A stretch of DNA of 49,316 nt from Moorella sp. E308F (GTDB lineage: Bacteria > Bacillota > DSM-521 > Neomoorellales > Neomoorellaceae), in NCBI RefSeq assembly GCF_006538365.1, contig NZ_BJKN01000003.1, positions 13,106 through 62,421 of the forward strand, in the 5' to 3' direction. Shown piece by piece: positions 32,565-40,643 of the stretch. A model generated the notes under the pieces. That model ran no database searches. It worked only from the letters and a program-made list of their open reading frames with translations, and was not told the DNA's origin. How positions within the stretch are numbered: position 1 is the stretch's first letter; each line of letters begins with the position of its first letter. The translations under genes and the position numbers were made by a program.

Positions 32565-33817
32565 TGGCGGGCAGGGACGCTGCTTTGGAGCCTGGCCTGC
32601 TGGAAAAGGCGCGCTACCGGGCTATCATGCGCATCCGGCGGGAGAACCGGGAGGTCCTGCGCCGGCCGGAAAGCCACCGGGACTACTTGCAGCGGGTTTT
32701 CCGGGAAGAACTGGAACGCATAAGGCCGGACATGTCCATGGGCCAGTTGAGGGAACTGGCCCGGGAACTGGCCCTGGACGTCATGGGCTACGGGCCGCTG
32801 TATGACCTGCTCCGCGACCCCAAGGTCACGGAGATCCAGGTCTTCGCGCCGGACAAGGCGCTGGTGGAAAGGGAAGGGGAGATTATGGAAGCCGGGGTCC
32901 GCTTCCGGGATATGGACCACCTGTTGAACATCACAAAAAGCCTGGTGGGCCTGGCCGGGGCCAGGCTGGACGAGAACAGCCCCCTGGTGACCTGCCAGCT
33001 GCCGGACGGGTCCCGGCTGACGGCTGGCATCGCCCCGGTGGAGTTAAACGGCGTTTTTTTAGGCATCAGGAAGTTCCCGGAGTTTTTGGACCTGGAGGAA
33101 CTGGCGCGGCGGGGGACTTTGACCCGGGAAGCCGCGGCGTTTTTGCGGCTGGCGGTAGAGGTAGGGCTGAATATCGCCGTCACCGGTCCGGTGGGGGTGG
33201 GGAAGACGACCATGATGAACGCTTTAGCCTGCCTGATCCCCCTGGACAAGACCTTGGCTACCACCGAGGAAGTGGCGGAGCTGCAGTTCCCGCGGCGGCG
33301 GGACGTGCGGCGGCTGGTGGCTAAATTCCCGAACGTGGAAGGCGGCGGGGAGATCTCCTTGCCTGCGCTGCTCAAAGCCCAGCTGCGCCACCAGCACGAC
33401 TGGGACATCATCGGCGAGTGCCGGGCGGCGGAGGCCTACTACGTGCTCACGGCAACCACCGCCGGCCACAGCGTCATGACCACCTTCCATGCCGAAACCC
33501 CGTCAGAAGCCATTACCCTGCGCTTCCCGGACATGGTCCTGCAGTCGGAAGAAGGGCGCTCTTACGGGGACGCCAGGGCTATCGAGCGCAAAACGGCCTT
33601 GAGCTTCGACGTGGTAGTGCAGATGGCCCGGTCCGGGCGGGAGCGCAAAGTGGCGGAGATAGCCGCCGTAGGGTGGGACGGGAAGACGGTGATCGAGCCT
33701 TTGTTCCGCCTGGAGGGTGATAAGCTGGTAAGTGCCGGCGGCAGGGGGCTGGAACTGCTTAGAGTCAAGCGGCCCTATCGCAACTGGAAGGCGGTGGGAT
33801 GCAATGCTGCTGTTTAG
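32564..33817 (+). CDS. tadA: TadA/CpaF secretion ATPase
   Basis: 417 residues, the motor of Tad pilus assembly. The N-terminal domain contains DVMGYGPLYDLLRD and VTEIQVFAPDKALVE. Walker A is GPVGVGKTTMMN near residue 208, the Walker B/Asp-box region is DWDIIGECRAAEA, and the His box is HSVMTTFHAETPSEA. It forms a hexamer at the cytoplasmic face of the membrane. ATG 32564 overlaps the previous stop and follows GAGGTGAGG. It overlaps tadB by 14 bases. Confidence 0.93.
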   Translation: MAGRDAALEPGLLEKARYRAIMRIRRENREVLRRPESHRDYLQRVFREELERIRPDMSMGQLRELARELALDVMGYGPLYDLLRDPKVTEIQVFAPDKALVEREGEIMEAGVRFRDMDHLLNITKSLVGLAGARLDENSPLVTCQLPDGSRLTAGIAPVELNGVFLGIRKFPEFLDLEELARRGTLTREAAAFLRLAVEVGLNIAVTGPVGVGKTTMMNALACLIPLDKTLATTEEVAELQFPRRRDVRRLVAKFPNVEGGGEISLPALLKAQLRHQHDWDIIGECRAAEAYYVLTATTAGHSVMTTFHAETPSEAITLRFPDMVLQSEEGRSYGDARAIERKTALSFDVVVQMARSGRERKVAEIAAVGWDGKTVIEPLFRLEGDKLVSAGGRGLELLRVKRPYRNWKAVGCNAAV

Positions 33818-34676
33818 CGGCGTCATGGCTTTCCTGGCCGCCGTTGCGCTAACGGCAGGGCTTTTCGCCCGGCGGCGGCGCGACCCCATAGCGGAACGGC
33901 TGGAACAGATGCGCCGCAAGCCCTGGCGGGCCAGTTTCAAAGCCCGGATGCGGGCGGGCAGGCGCCGTGAAGACGGCGCGGCGGCCGGGGCCGCGGCCCT
34001 GGGGGCCCTGCTTGCCGGGGCTTTGAGCTTTATGGTTGCCGGTTCGTTTTTCGCCCTGTTCCTCGGCGGCGCCGCCGGGTTTTTTTGTTTTCCACGGCTT
34101 TTAGAGGAGCTGCGCCGCAAAAAACTGCGGGAGGACTTTGCCAACGAATTAGGATCGGGGGTGCGGGCCCTGGCCCGGGGCTTGCGGGGCGGGGCGTCTT
34201 TAGTCCAGGCCTTCGCCTACGCCGCCGGGGAAACGAAAGGGGTTGTGGGCGGCGAGTTCCGCCGGGTGGTGGAAGAGAGCCGGGGCGGCAGCGTCGTCGA
34301 GGCGGTAGGGCGCCTGGCGGCCAGGGTGGACATGCCGGAGGCCTGGATGCTGGCCGACGCCGTGCGGATGCTGGGGCGGACAGGCGGGCAGGACAGCCTT
34401 TCCCTGCTGGAGGCCTGCGCCGGCGAGATCGCGGCGCGGCGGGCGAGAATACGCCGCGCCCACGCCCAGACGGCCGGCATCCGGTTTGAGGGATTTTTGG
34501 CCAGTGTTATCCCTGTGGCCATGTTCCTGTGGTTTTACTTTAGTTTTGGCGACGATTACCGGGTTATGGTGGAGACGGCCCGGGGCCGGACGATGCTGGC
34601 CGTTGCCGTGGGGAGCCTGGCCGTGTGCTGGGCGCTGGTACTGGCGATCTTAAGGCGGGCGGGTATGGAAGACTGA
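33804..34676 (+). CDS. tadB: TadB-like inner-membrane platform protein
   Basis: 290 residues. An N-terminal helix (LLFSGVMAFLAAVALTAGLF), a hydrophobic pair near residues 60-95, the T2SF domain (ELGSGVRALARGLRGGASLV, LAARVDMPEAWMLADAVRML) and C-terminal helices. It forms the membrane platform with TadC. ATG 33804 lies inside the end of tadA. Frame and motifs are continuous. Confidence 0.87.
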   Translation: MLLFSGVMAFLAAVALTAGLFARRRRDPIAERLEQMRRKPWRASFKARMRAGRRREDGAAAGAAALGALLAGALSFMVAGSFFALFLGGAAGFFCFPRLLEELRRKKLREDFANELGSGVRALARGLRGGASLVQAFAYAAGETKGVVGGEFRRVVEESRGGSVVEAVGRLAARVDMPEAWMLADAVRMLGRTGGQDSLSLLEACAGEIAARRARIRRAHAQTAGIRFEGFLASVIPVAMFLWFYFSFGDDYRVMVETARGRTMLAVAVGSLAVCWALVLAILRRAGMED

Positions 34677-34695
34677 GAGGAAAGAGGTGGCCGGA

Positions 34696-35577
34696 ATGTT
34701 CTACTCCTTGCTGGCGGGGGCCTGCGTTTTCTGCCTGGTCACGGCTTTCTTTTCCTGGCGGCAGCGCAACCCTTTGGCTGAATGGGTGGAGAGGAGGAGC
34801 AGGGCGGCGCTGCCTTTAAAGGCGCGCATCAGCCTTTTTTTGCGGGAGGCCGGGCGGCAGGCGCAAGGTTACGTGCCCCGGGCGCTGGCGGACCTTTTCA
34901 GCAGCCGGCGCCTGGCCCTGATGTTGAGGCTGGCGGGGACGCCCTTCGGCCTTGCCGCCGGGGAGTTCCAGGGGCTGCTTTTCCTGGCGGGCCTGGCCGG
35001 GATTGCCGCCCTGGTCCTGGGGCGCGCCCTGGGGGCCGGGGCCTTGCCCGGCCTTATGGTGTTGGGCGCCGGCGTGGGCCTGCCCCTCTTGTGGGTGCGG
35101 GTTTCGGCCGGCAGGACCCAGGCCCGGATGCGGCGCAGCCTGGGGTATTTCATCCGTCAATTGGCGGTGGGGGCCGCCGGGCGGGTGTCGATCCTTGATA
35201 TGTTCAAGGACATGGCCGCCAACGCCGGGCATGACCCCCTGGCGCGGGAGATCGAAGCAGTAGTCGAAGAAGTCGAAAGGGGCGGCCGGAAGTTGAGCGA
35301 GGCCCTGCACGACATGGCCGCCAACATCGACATCCCCGAGGCTTACGAACTGGCCGCCGAGCTGGCGGCGGCGGAGAGGTACGGCGGCGAGGGCCTTGCC
35401 GCCGGCCTTAAAACCCTGGCCCGGTCCCTGGACGCCCGGCGGGAGGCGGAGAGCATAAGCGCCGTCCAGAAGGCGGAAACATGGATCACCATGGTCATCG
35501 CCGTCACGGTGGTCCTCTCCGGCTCAATCTTCATGGTGGGGGCCATGGTCCTCAATTTTTTGGAGGTATGGCATTGA
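34696..35577 (+). CDS. tadC: TadC-like inner-membrane platform protein
   Basis: 293 residues. Same architecture as TadB: an N-terminal helix, central hydrophobic pair (LFLAGLAGIAALVLG), a T2SF domain (RRSLGYFIRQLAVGAAG, MAANIDIPEAYELAAELAAA) and a C-terminal helix (WITMVIAVTVVLSGSIFMVG). ATG 34696 follows AGAGGTGG; an in-frame GTG at 34687 is less well placed. It pairs with TadB. Confidence 0.87.
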   Translation: MFYSLLAGACVFCLVTAFFSWRQRNPLAEWVERRSRAALPLKARISLFLREAGRQAQGYVPRALADLFSSRRLALMLRLAGTPFGLAAGEFQGLLFLAGLAGIAALVLGRALGAGALPGLMVLGAGVGLPLLWVRVSAGRTQARMRRSLGYFIRQLAVGAAGRVSILDMFKDMAANAGHDPLAREIEAVVEEVERGGRKLSEALHDMAANIDIPEAYELAAELAAAERYGGEGLAAGLKTLARSLDARREAESISAVQKAETWITMVIAVTVVLSGSIFMVGAMVLNFLEVWH

Positions 35578-35634
35578 GGGAAAGGGGGTGAGACAATCCC
35601 GGCCAATCACCTGTGAAAGGAGGTGACATAAATA

Positions 35635-35853
35635 ATGGTGAAGTTCAAGCAGGGTTTTAAAAATGCAGCCGGAAGCTTAAAAAACACCTTAAAGATCCTG
35701 GCTGATGACAGCGGGGTCCTCCAGTGGGTGGCTATCACGGCGGTTATGGTTGGGCTGTTTATCTGGGGCTACAACAGGTACGTCAAAGACCCGGCTTATG
35801 ACACGTTTTCCCAGACGGGCGATTACTTGAGCGCCGGGATCAACGGCGAATAG
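35635..35853 (+). CDS. pilin-like small membrane protein (Flp position)
   Basis: 72 residues: a basic, amphipathic head (about 1-25), DDSGVLQWVAITAVMVGL as a hydrophobic helix, then a short polar tail (YNRYVKDPAYDTFSQTGDYL). It sits between tadC and the prepilin peptidase gene, where the major Flp pilin is expected, and AAGGAGGTG precedes the ATG. A classic Gly-Glu cleavage motif is not obvious, so it may be a divergent pilin. Followed by a terminator, allowing higher dosage of this gene. Confidence 0.6.
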   Translation: MVKFKQGFKNAAGSLKNTLKILADDSGVLQWVAITAVMVGLFIWGYNRYVKDPAYDTFSQTGDYLSAGINGE

Positions 35854-35861
35854 CCGGCGGG

Positions 35862-35888
35862 GGGCGGGTTTTAATCCCGCCCTTTTTT
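35862..35888 (+). terminator. terminator after the pilin gene
   Basis: GGGCGGG-TTTTAAT-CCCGCCC then TTTTTT. Probably a partial terminator inside the Tad operon that raises pilin mRNA over the downstream genes. Confidence 0.8.
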
Positions 35889-35905
35889 CTTTCTAGCAGG
35901 AGGGG

Positions 35906-36397
35906 GTGGGAAAAATAACAAGTTTGGTTAAGCACGTTGTTTTGCTAGTCCTCCTGGCGGCGGCCGGGGTTAAAGATGTGAAGACTTCTAAAATCCCAAA
36001 CGTGTATACCTTGCCGGCCATCGCCCTGGGGGTATTGCTGGCGGGGCCGGGGTGGAAAGCGGCCCTGCTGGATGCCGCGGCAGGCTTTCTTTTGTTTTTA
36101 CCGGTTGTGCTGCTGGGCCTGGCGGGCATGGGGGACGCCAAGCTCTGCGCGGCGGCCGCCTCCCTGATTGGGTTCCAGCAGGCGGGGCTGGGGGCCTGGC
36201 TGGGGACGGTTTATTGCGCTTTATGGGTTGCCTGGCGGGAGGCCCGGAAAGGAAACTTTTTGCGCTGGGCGAAATCGCAAGTTTACGCCGCGCCGCAGGC
36301 CCTGGCAGGCCGGGCGCCGGGAGGGGAAAAATATCCCTTCGCGCCTTTTTTCGCCGCCGGGGTGGCGGCGGCGGTGCTTTGGGGGTGGCTGTCCTGA
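35906..36397 (+). CDS. tadV: TadV/CpaA-type prepilin peptidase
   Basis: 163 residues, a GxGD aspartyl protease with several helices. The two catalytic Asp lie in KDVKTSKIPN and GLAGMGDAKLCAAAAS. It cleaves and may methylate prepilins at the membrane. GTG 35906 follows AGGAGGGG. The short form lacks the cytoplasmic domain of PilD, normal for Tad systems. Its end overlaps the tadE frame. Confidence 0.87.
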   Translation: MGKITSLVKHVVLLVLLAAAGVKDVKTSKIPNVYTLPAIALGVLLAGPGWKAALLDAAAGFLLFLPVVLLGLAGMGDAKLCAAAASLIGFQQAGLGAWLGTVYCALWVAWREARKGNFLRWAKSQVYAAPQALAGRAPGGEKYPFAPFFAAGVAAAVLWGWLS

Positions 36398-36855
36398 AGA
36401 AAGGCGAGGAAGGGCACGTCCTGGAGTTCACCCTTTTTGTGGGGGTCATTTTCTTCTTCATCTTCGGGATGCTGGTCTACAGCATGAGGGCCAACGCCAC
36501 GAGCGTCTGCATCAGCGCCGCCCGCGAGGCGGCCCGCACCCTGGCCGTTACCCATTCCGAGGAGCAGGCCAGGGCCAGGGCGGCGGAGGTGGTCCAGTCC
36601 AGCCTGTACACCGGCGCCAGGGCCGGTACGACCAGGGCGGGAGAACCCCACAAGGCATTTGACCCGGACCAGCCTAACCCTGAACGGCCGGACGTAATAC
36701 TTGAGGACGACGGGACCTGGTGCCGCGCCTGGGTGTATTACCACCTGCCCAACGCGGTGCCGGGACTGCCCAGACTCCTGAACCGCAGGGCTTCTCTCCT
36801 GGACCGGTACATCACGGTGGGCGGGTACGCGGTGTTTAAACGGGAGGTGGAGTGA
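36385..36855 (+). CDS. tadE: TadE-like pseudopilin
   Basis: About 156 residues. EEGHVLEFTLFVGVIFFFIF is a TadE N terminus with the conserved Glu-x-x-Leu-Glu before the helix, followed by an extracytoplasmic domain (CISAAREAARTLAVTH). GTG 36385 is the best start; the long frame upstream overlaps tadV. The stop lies in the 32-base repeat that begins the 1-kb insert. Confidence 0.8.
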   Translation: MAVLKKGEEGHVLEFTLFVGVIFFFIFGMLVYSMRANATSVCISAAREAARTLAVTHSEEQARARAAEVVQSSLYTGARAGTTRAGEPHKAFDPDQPNPERPDVILEDDGTWCRAWVYYHLPNAVPGLPRLLNRRASLLDRYITVGGYAVFKREVE

Positions 36856-36866
36856 TGTTTGGCAGG
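36835..36866 (+). repeat. 32-bp direct repeat, copy 1
   Basis: Begins TTTAAACGGGAGGTGGAG and is identical to 37877-37908, starting 1042 bases earlier. It spans the end of tadE and the tadG ribosome site and ATG; this copy therefore carries a decoy tadG start that stops after about ten codons. Confidence 0.9.
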
Positions 36867-37627
36867 GCAGGCGTTTCCTTTCTTTTGTAAATTATGGTGT
36901 AAAAGTTAAATTGTTTTTTTGTGCCGCGTATTGTCACGGCTTTTCCGGGGTCGATCAATGTGGGAATTGAAGTGCATTTTACGCCTGCGCCGGCAAGCTT
37001 TAATAAGCCGCCAACCGCCAAAGGAGTATAGCCGTAGATTATAGCTCCTTTTATTAATTTTGTTTTTGAAAGGAAGAGCAGCAGCAGCCTGGCGTCTTCA
37101 ACAAGCGCATCTTTCAGGTAAGGGTTCCTTTTATATTTACAGGCTAGTGGCAAGTGGACTTCCAGGTAAAGACTATTCAGGGGGAGGTGTAAGTTCACAT
37201 TTCCTGCGGTTAGAAATTTGAGGGCGAAGTAATAACATAATGGCGATGATAAGTAGAGGCGAAAATATTTTGTTCCGCTTGCCATGCGAATCAAAAAGTT
37301 AATGATTTCTGTAAGGATTAAATACCCGAATATAAAAAGCCAGGGCGCAATTAAACAGAAATGCAAAGGCGGTTGTAAGGAAAAGTTGTTTTTAAAAAAG
37401 ATAAAGATAAGGGGATGAAAGAAATGGATAAAAATAAAATGGAAGGCTACCCAGAAAAAAATACCTGTTATTCCGAAGAGGTTTGCAATGACCCCAATGG
37501 CCGAAAAGGGCAAATGTATGATGGTAAAGATAATATGGAGGATTGCCATCAATGCTTGCTTATATGCCTGTTTATAAAGGGATTGCGGATTGCCTGCTAT
37601 ATGGCCATTGCAGCGATGGTGTGCCAT
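36836..37627 (-). CDS. AT-rich membrane protein in the insert
   Basis: 263 residues on the strand opposite to the operon. About four hydrophobic helices near the N terminus (ILHIIFTIIHLPFSAIGVIA, FIFIHFFHPLIFIFF, IAPWLFIFGYLILTE), then a soluble domain (KYFRLYLSSPLCYYFALKF, NLHLPLNSLYLEVHLPLAC). GGAGG lies 9 bases before the ATG at 37627. The last residues read into the direct repeat, so the original C terminus was probably lost or slightly extended. Not recognised. It overlaps the plus-strand frame at 37424-37627; only one of the two may be used there. Confidence 0.5.
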   Translation of the reverse strand: MAHHRCNGHIAGNPQSLYKQAYKQALMAILHIIFTIIHLPFSAIGVIANLFGITGIFFWVAFHFIFIHFFHPLIFIFFKNNFSLQPPLHFCLIAPWLFIFGYLILTEIINFLIRMASGTKYFRLYLSSPLCYYFALKFLTAGNVNLHLPLNSLYLEVHLPLACKYKRNPYLKDALVEDARLLLLFLSKTKLIKGAIIYGYTPLAVGGLLKLAGAGVKCTSIPTLIDPGKAVTIRGTKKQFNFYTIIYKRKETPALPNITPPPV

Positions 37628-37876
37628 TTTATGATACCTCCGGGCCGGGGAATTTGGCTGTTTTCCCGGCTATTTATCATATTGGTGGCGATCAGGACTT
37701 CCTACGCTGTTATTGTTGAGGATTTATATAATGAATATTGGTATGGCGGCGGCTTTATAGTTTTATTCTTTTACACGCTCCTATCATTATGGATACAAAA
37801 ACATGCGGACTATTCTTACCTGGACAGGTTGCTTGAATAATATGCTTTTAATTCTGCATTTTTATGGAAATTCCTC
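36867..37876. mobile_element. 1.04-kb AT-rich insert in the Tad operon
   Basis: About 1 kb of visibly AT-rich DNA between identical 32-base repeats, splitting tadE from tadG. Outside the insert the GC-rich operon is continuous. It carries two hydrophobic ORFs and no transposase. Insertion by an unknown mechanism, or copy-in by recombination, would explain the 32-base duplication. Confidence 0.65.
37424..37840 (+). CDS. small membrane protein in the insert
   Basis: About 138 residues: an acidic/Cys-containing head (SEEVCNDPNGRKGQMYDGKD), then helices ICLFIKGLRIACYMAIAAM, RLFIILVAIRTSYAVIV and GGFIVLFFYTLLSLWI. AAGGGG is 6 bases before the ATG. The region beyond 37628 is coding only in this frame, which supports it; its first 200 bases overlap the minus-strand gene. 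Not recognised. Confidence 0.45.
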   Translation: MDKNKMEGYPEKNTCYSEEVCNDPNGRKGQMYDGKDNMEDCHQCLLICLFIKGLRIACYMAIAAMVCHFMIPPGRGIWLFSRLFIILVAIRTSYAVIVEDLYNEYWYGGGFIVLFFYTLLSLWIQKHADYSYLDRLLE

Positions 37877-37908
37877 TTTAAACGGGAGGTGGAGTGATGT
37901 TTGGCAGG
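37877..37908 (+). repeat. 32-bp direct repeat, copy 2
   Basis: Identical to 36835-36866. This copy provides the working ribosome site and ATG of tadG. Confidence 0.9.
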
Positions 37909-38436
37909 CTGCGCGGCGAGGAGGGTTTTTTGCCCCTCTTTATGGCTCTGATGATGCCCTTGATAATCTTCGCCTGGGGCCTGGCTGTCGACTTCAGCCG
38001 GGCCCATTTCGTCAAGGCGGGGCTGCAGACGGCGGTCGACGCGGCGGCGCTGGCCGGGGCCATGACGGCTGTGCCGGTGGTGGAGGTGGAATACCATCCG
38101 GTGACGGATGCGGGCGGCAACGTTACTGGAGTGGAGGAGACGGTCACGAAATGGCAGGCGGTTATCCAGGATGAAGCCCTGGCCGCCAGCGAGGCGCGGG
38201 ACGCCTTCCGGGCCAACAGCGGCTTGCTGGACACAAGCGCCGGGGTGGAGTTCGACGAGGGCAGCGGTTACACGGGGGCGAAGCAGGGCGAAGACGCGTA
38301 CGTGGCAGAAGCAAGGGCGAAGGTCAGGACGCCCTGGGCGGGCGCGGCGGCGGCCCTGATGGCCGGCGACAGGTCTTTCTATGAGGCGCCGGTCAGCGCC
38401 AGGGGCGCGGGACAGGCGGTAGTGAAATCGGATTAA
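37894..38436 (+). CDS. tadG: TadG-like pilus assembly protein
   Basis: 180 residues. RLRGEEGFLPLFMALMMPLI is a TadE/TadG N-terminal helix with the Glu-Glu-Gly-Phe motif, followed by DFSRAHFVKAGLQTAVDAAA-type packing and an extracytoplasmic domain. Shorter than proteobacterial TadG, with no von Willebrand domain, as in Gram-positive loci. GGGAGGTGGAG precedes the ATG, inside the second direct repeat. Confidence 0.82.
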   Translation: MMFGRLRGEEGFLPLFMALMMPLIIFAWGLAVDFSRAHFVKAGLQTAVDAAALAGAMTAVPVVEVEYHPVTDAGGNVTGVEETVTKWQAVIQDEALAASEARDAFRANSGLLDTSAGVEFDEGSGYTGAKQGEDAYVAEARAKVRTPWAGAAAALMAGDRSFYEAPVSARGAGQAVVKSD

Positions 38437-38462
38437 AAAAAGAAAGGACAGGTGGTCTTTTT

Positions 38463-38945
38463 ATGCGGAAGGGTATCGTGGCGTTGATGGTATCGGCGGC
38501 TTTTGTCGCGGGGGCAGCCGCCGGTTTCGGCGGCGGGTATTACAAATACGTCGTCGAGCCTCAAAAGCAAGCCGTTGAGATGGCCAAAAAACAACAAGAA
38601 GAGATGAACAGGATGGTGCGGCGGGGGACTTTGACCGCGGTAGAGCCGGGCAAAATTACCCTTAAAGTTGAAGACGGCGGCGGGGATATAGGGCAGGAGT
38701 TGACCCTATCTTTGAGTGAGGACGCCACCTTGCAGGTGGGGATGAATTTCATAGACGAAGACGGGAAGGCTGGCGTCACGAAATGGTTTAAACCGGGCGA
38801 TGCCGTAAGCGTCCTGGCCAAAGACGGGGAGGCCCTGGCCCTGTACAGGCCGGCGCGGCCGGGAGAGGAAATACAGGAAGGCGGGGAGGGCGGCGATGCC
38901 TTACCTTCCCCTGAAGCCGGCCAGGCGCAGGGGCAGAAAAAGTGA
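38463..38945 (+). CDS. secreted/anchored protein with an OB-like domain
   Basis: 160 residues. A signal or anchor helix (MVSAAFVAGAAAGFGGGYY), a short coiled coil (MAKKQQEEMNRMVRRG), then a beta-rich part (TLTAVEPGKITLKVEDGGG, FKPGDAVSVLAKDGE) like DUF5666/OB folds, and a Glu/Gln-rich tail. AAAGGACAGG precedes the ATG. Last clearly pilus-linked gene; the role is unknown. Confidence 0.65.
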   Translation: MRKGIVALMVSAAFVAGAAAGFGGGYYKYVVEPQKQAVEMAKKQQEEMNRMVRRGTLTAVEPGKITLKVEDGGGDIGQELTLSLSEDATLQVGMNFIDEDGKAGVTKWFKPGDAVSVLAKDGEALALYRPARPGEEIQEGGEGGDALPSPEAGQAQGQKK

Positions 38946-39006
38946 TGCAGGCAAAACCTCAATGCGGGGCATTGAGAGCATTTTATGAATTGGGAGGCGG
39001 GATTTT

Positions 39007-39387
39007 GTGTGGAAGGTTTATTTCCAGGAGAAAATTCCTTTTTTATGGAATGACGCTTTGGAATTCCCGGCATGGCTTTTGCCTTTGTTTTACTGCTGGA
39101 AATCAGCCCCCTTCGTTTTTGGCCTGGGCGCGGCAGGGTTTGTAGCTGCGGCCGTCTACTCCCGGCATAGCGGCGATGTGTATTATAACGCTCTTATCCT
39201 CAAAATGGGCTTCTGGTTTATTTCCCTGGTGTGGGTTCCTTTAAAGGACGCCGCGAAGGTTGAGTTCCGGAATTTGGCGGCGGTGCGGGAAAAAGCGGAC
39301 GGGTTGGCGGAAGTGAGAAAAAACAGGAAGATCCTAAACAGCATAGCGGACGGCTATGGGGATGAAGTTTACGGCAAGGCCAGGTAG
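39007..39387 (+). CDS. hypothetical membrane protein
   Basis: 126 residues with two hydrophobic stretches (PLFYCWKSAPFVFGLGAAGF, MGFWFISLVWVPL) and a charged C-terminal helix (FRNLAAVREKADGLAEVRKN). GTG 39007 follows GGGAGG at 8 bases. Not recognised. Ends the pilus transcript. Confidence 0.6.
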   Translation: MWKVYFQEKIPFLWNDALEFPAWLLPLFYCWKSAPFVFGLGAAGFVAAAVYSRHSGDVYYNALILKMGFWFISLVWVPLKDAAKVEFRNLAAVREKADGLAEVRKNRKILNSIADGYGDEVYGKAR

Positions 39388-39445
39388 GGCCCTGCTACGT
39401 GTCAACGGCCCGGCATCGCGGCGGTTTGGATAGATAAGGCGGCAG

Positions 39446-39480
39446 GCGGCAGGAGCGCTTTTTAAGCGCCCCTGCCGCTT
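39446..39480 (+). terminator. terminator of the Tad operon
   Basis: GCGGCAGG-AGCGC then TTTTTAA, GCGC-CCCTGCCGC, followed by TTTGATTT: a long two-part stem with a U-rich end. Confidence 0.65.
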
Positions 39481-39486
39481 TGATTT

Positions 39487-39680
39487 AAGGCCTTCCGGCT
39501 GCCTTTGCATTGTACCGCCGCCCCGGCCGTAACGGCAAGGGTGCGGCCTGCGGCATATGCTCCTTCGCTTCGCTCAGTCCGCTATTCCTCGGCCCGGCCC
39601 AGCACTCAAAAAAATTGAGTGCTGGGCTGCCCTTGCCTCCCGGCCGGGCGGCAAGTTTTACAGTTAAGGCCGGAAGGCTT
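39487..39680. repeat. 194-bp imperfect palindromic element
   Basis: Nested inverted repeats: the outer AAGGCCTTCCGGC (39487) faces GCCGGAAGGCTT (39669-39680); the middle GCCGCCCCGGCCG and GGCAAGGG face CCCTTGCC and CGGCCGGGCGGC; and the centre is a perfect 13-bp hairpin GCCCAGCACTCAA/TTGAGTGCTGGGC (39597-39627). It has no ORF. It looks like a MITE or large REP-type palindrome. The remaining bases 39681-39851 hold no gene. Confidence 0.55.
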
Positions 39681-39851
39681 GAGGCTGGAGGCCTGGATAA
39701 GAGATAAGGGGTGGCAAAAGATGGGGAGATATGAGGTCGGGGCGAGCTGCCGGTTATATTGATAAATTGGCAGGCCTGGGGTAAAATGGAGGTGAGGAAG
39801 GTGGCTGAAATGGTAACACCTTCAATACTTCTGGCCCGGGAGGGACCATTC

Positions 39852-40169
39852 ATGAATGAAAAAATAGTTTATTCTATGGCTAAACGTATACAGGAGAAGT
39901 TTAATCCCGAAAAAATAATAGTTTTTGGCTCCTGGGCGAGGGGTGAAGCCGGGCCGGACAGCGATGTTGACATCCTGGTTATCATGGACTGCACGCGGGA
40001 ACAAAAGCGGGAGATACAAGCAGCCATCAGGAAGGAACTACGGGAGTTTAATGTCCCTAAAGATATTGTAATTGCTAGCACGGAGGACATAAACAAGTAT
40101 AAAGATGCCTGGTGGACTGTTTACCATCCTGCCCTTGCGGAAGGGAAGGTGCTTTATGAACAGCAGTGA
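39852..40169 (+). CDS. MNT-type minimal nucleotidyltransferase (antitoxin)
   Basis: 105 residues. IIVFGSWARGEAGPDSDVDI is the GSxxRG...SDxD nucleotidyltransferase motif. Such proteins adenylylate or bind the partner HEPN toxin and act as antitoxin. GGGAGGG lies 8 bases before ATG 39852; the frame is open to 39759 without support. It overlaps the HEPN gene by 14 bases. Confidence 0.85.
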   Translation: MNEKIVYSMAKRIQEKFNPEKIIVFGSWARGEAGPDSDVDILVIMDCTREQKREIQAAIRKELREFNVPKDIVIASTEDINKYKDAWWTVYHPALAEGKVLYEQQ

Positions 40170-40554
40170 GAGGAAAGAAGAAGCCTTGAAATGGCAGGAT
40201 AGGGCGAGAAGGGACCTGCGGGTGGCGAAGATGCTTTTTTATGATAAAGAACCGGAATTTGATCTGGCTTGTTATTTATCGCAGCAATGCGCCGAAAAAA
40301 GTTTAAAAGCCCTTTTAATCCACCGGGGGATAAGGTTCGCTTACAGGCATGATCTTGACTACCTTGTAGGGTTATTGCCGCCGGGGGAACAAGAAACATA
40401 TTACAACATAAGATTGGAATGGTTGAGCGGATGGGTTACTGAAGGGCGTTATCCTGGAGACACCGCAGGTGCGACAAAAGAAGATGCTCAAAGAGCAATC
40501 GAGATAGCGGAAGTTATATATAATAACGTTTCCAGGTCTTTGCAAAACGGGTAG
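40156..40554 (+). CDS. HEPN-domain toxin
   Basis: 132 residues, all-helical: ALKWQDRARRDLRVAKMLFY, DLACYLSQQCAEKSLKALLI, then AYRHDLDYLVGLLPP, the place of the RxxxxH-type motif, though here it reads R-H-D-L. HEPN proteins of this pairing are RNases or targets of AMP-ylation. GGAAGGTG before ATG 40156, within the end of the MNT gene. Confidence 0.83.
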   Translation: MNSSERKEEALKWQDRARRDLRVAKMLFYDKEPEFDLACYLSQQCAEKSLKALLIHRGIRFAYRHDLDYLVGLLPPGEQETYYNIRLEWLSGWVTEGRYPGDTAGATKEDAQRAIEIAEVIYNNVSRSLQNG

Positions 40555-40643
40555 GTGGCGTTTTCTGATTTCCGTTAAATGTAACGAAGGAGGAAGGTAA
40601 CATGCTTCCCAGGTCCAAATTCAAAATAAAGGAGGCCGATACC

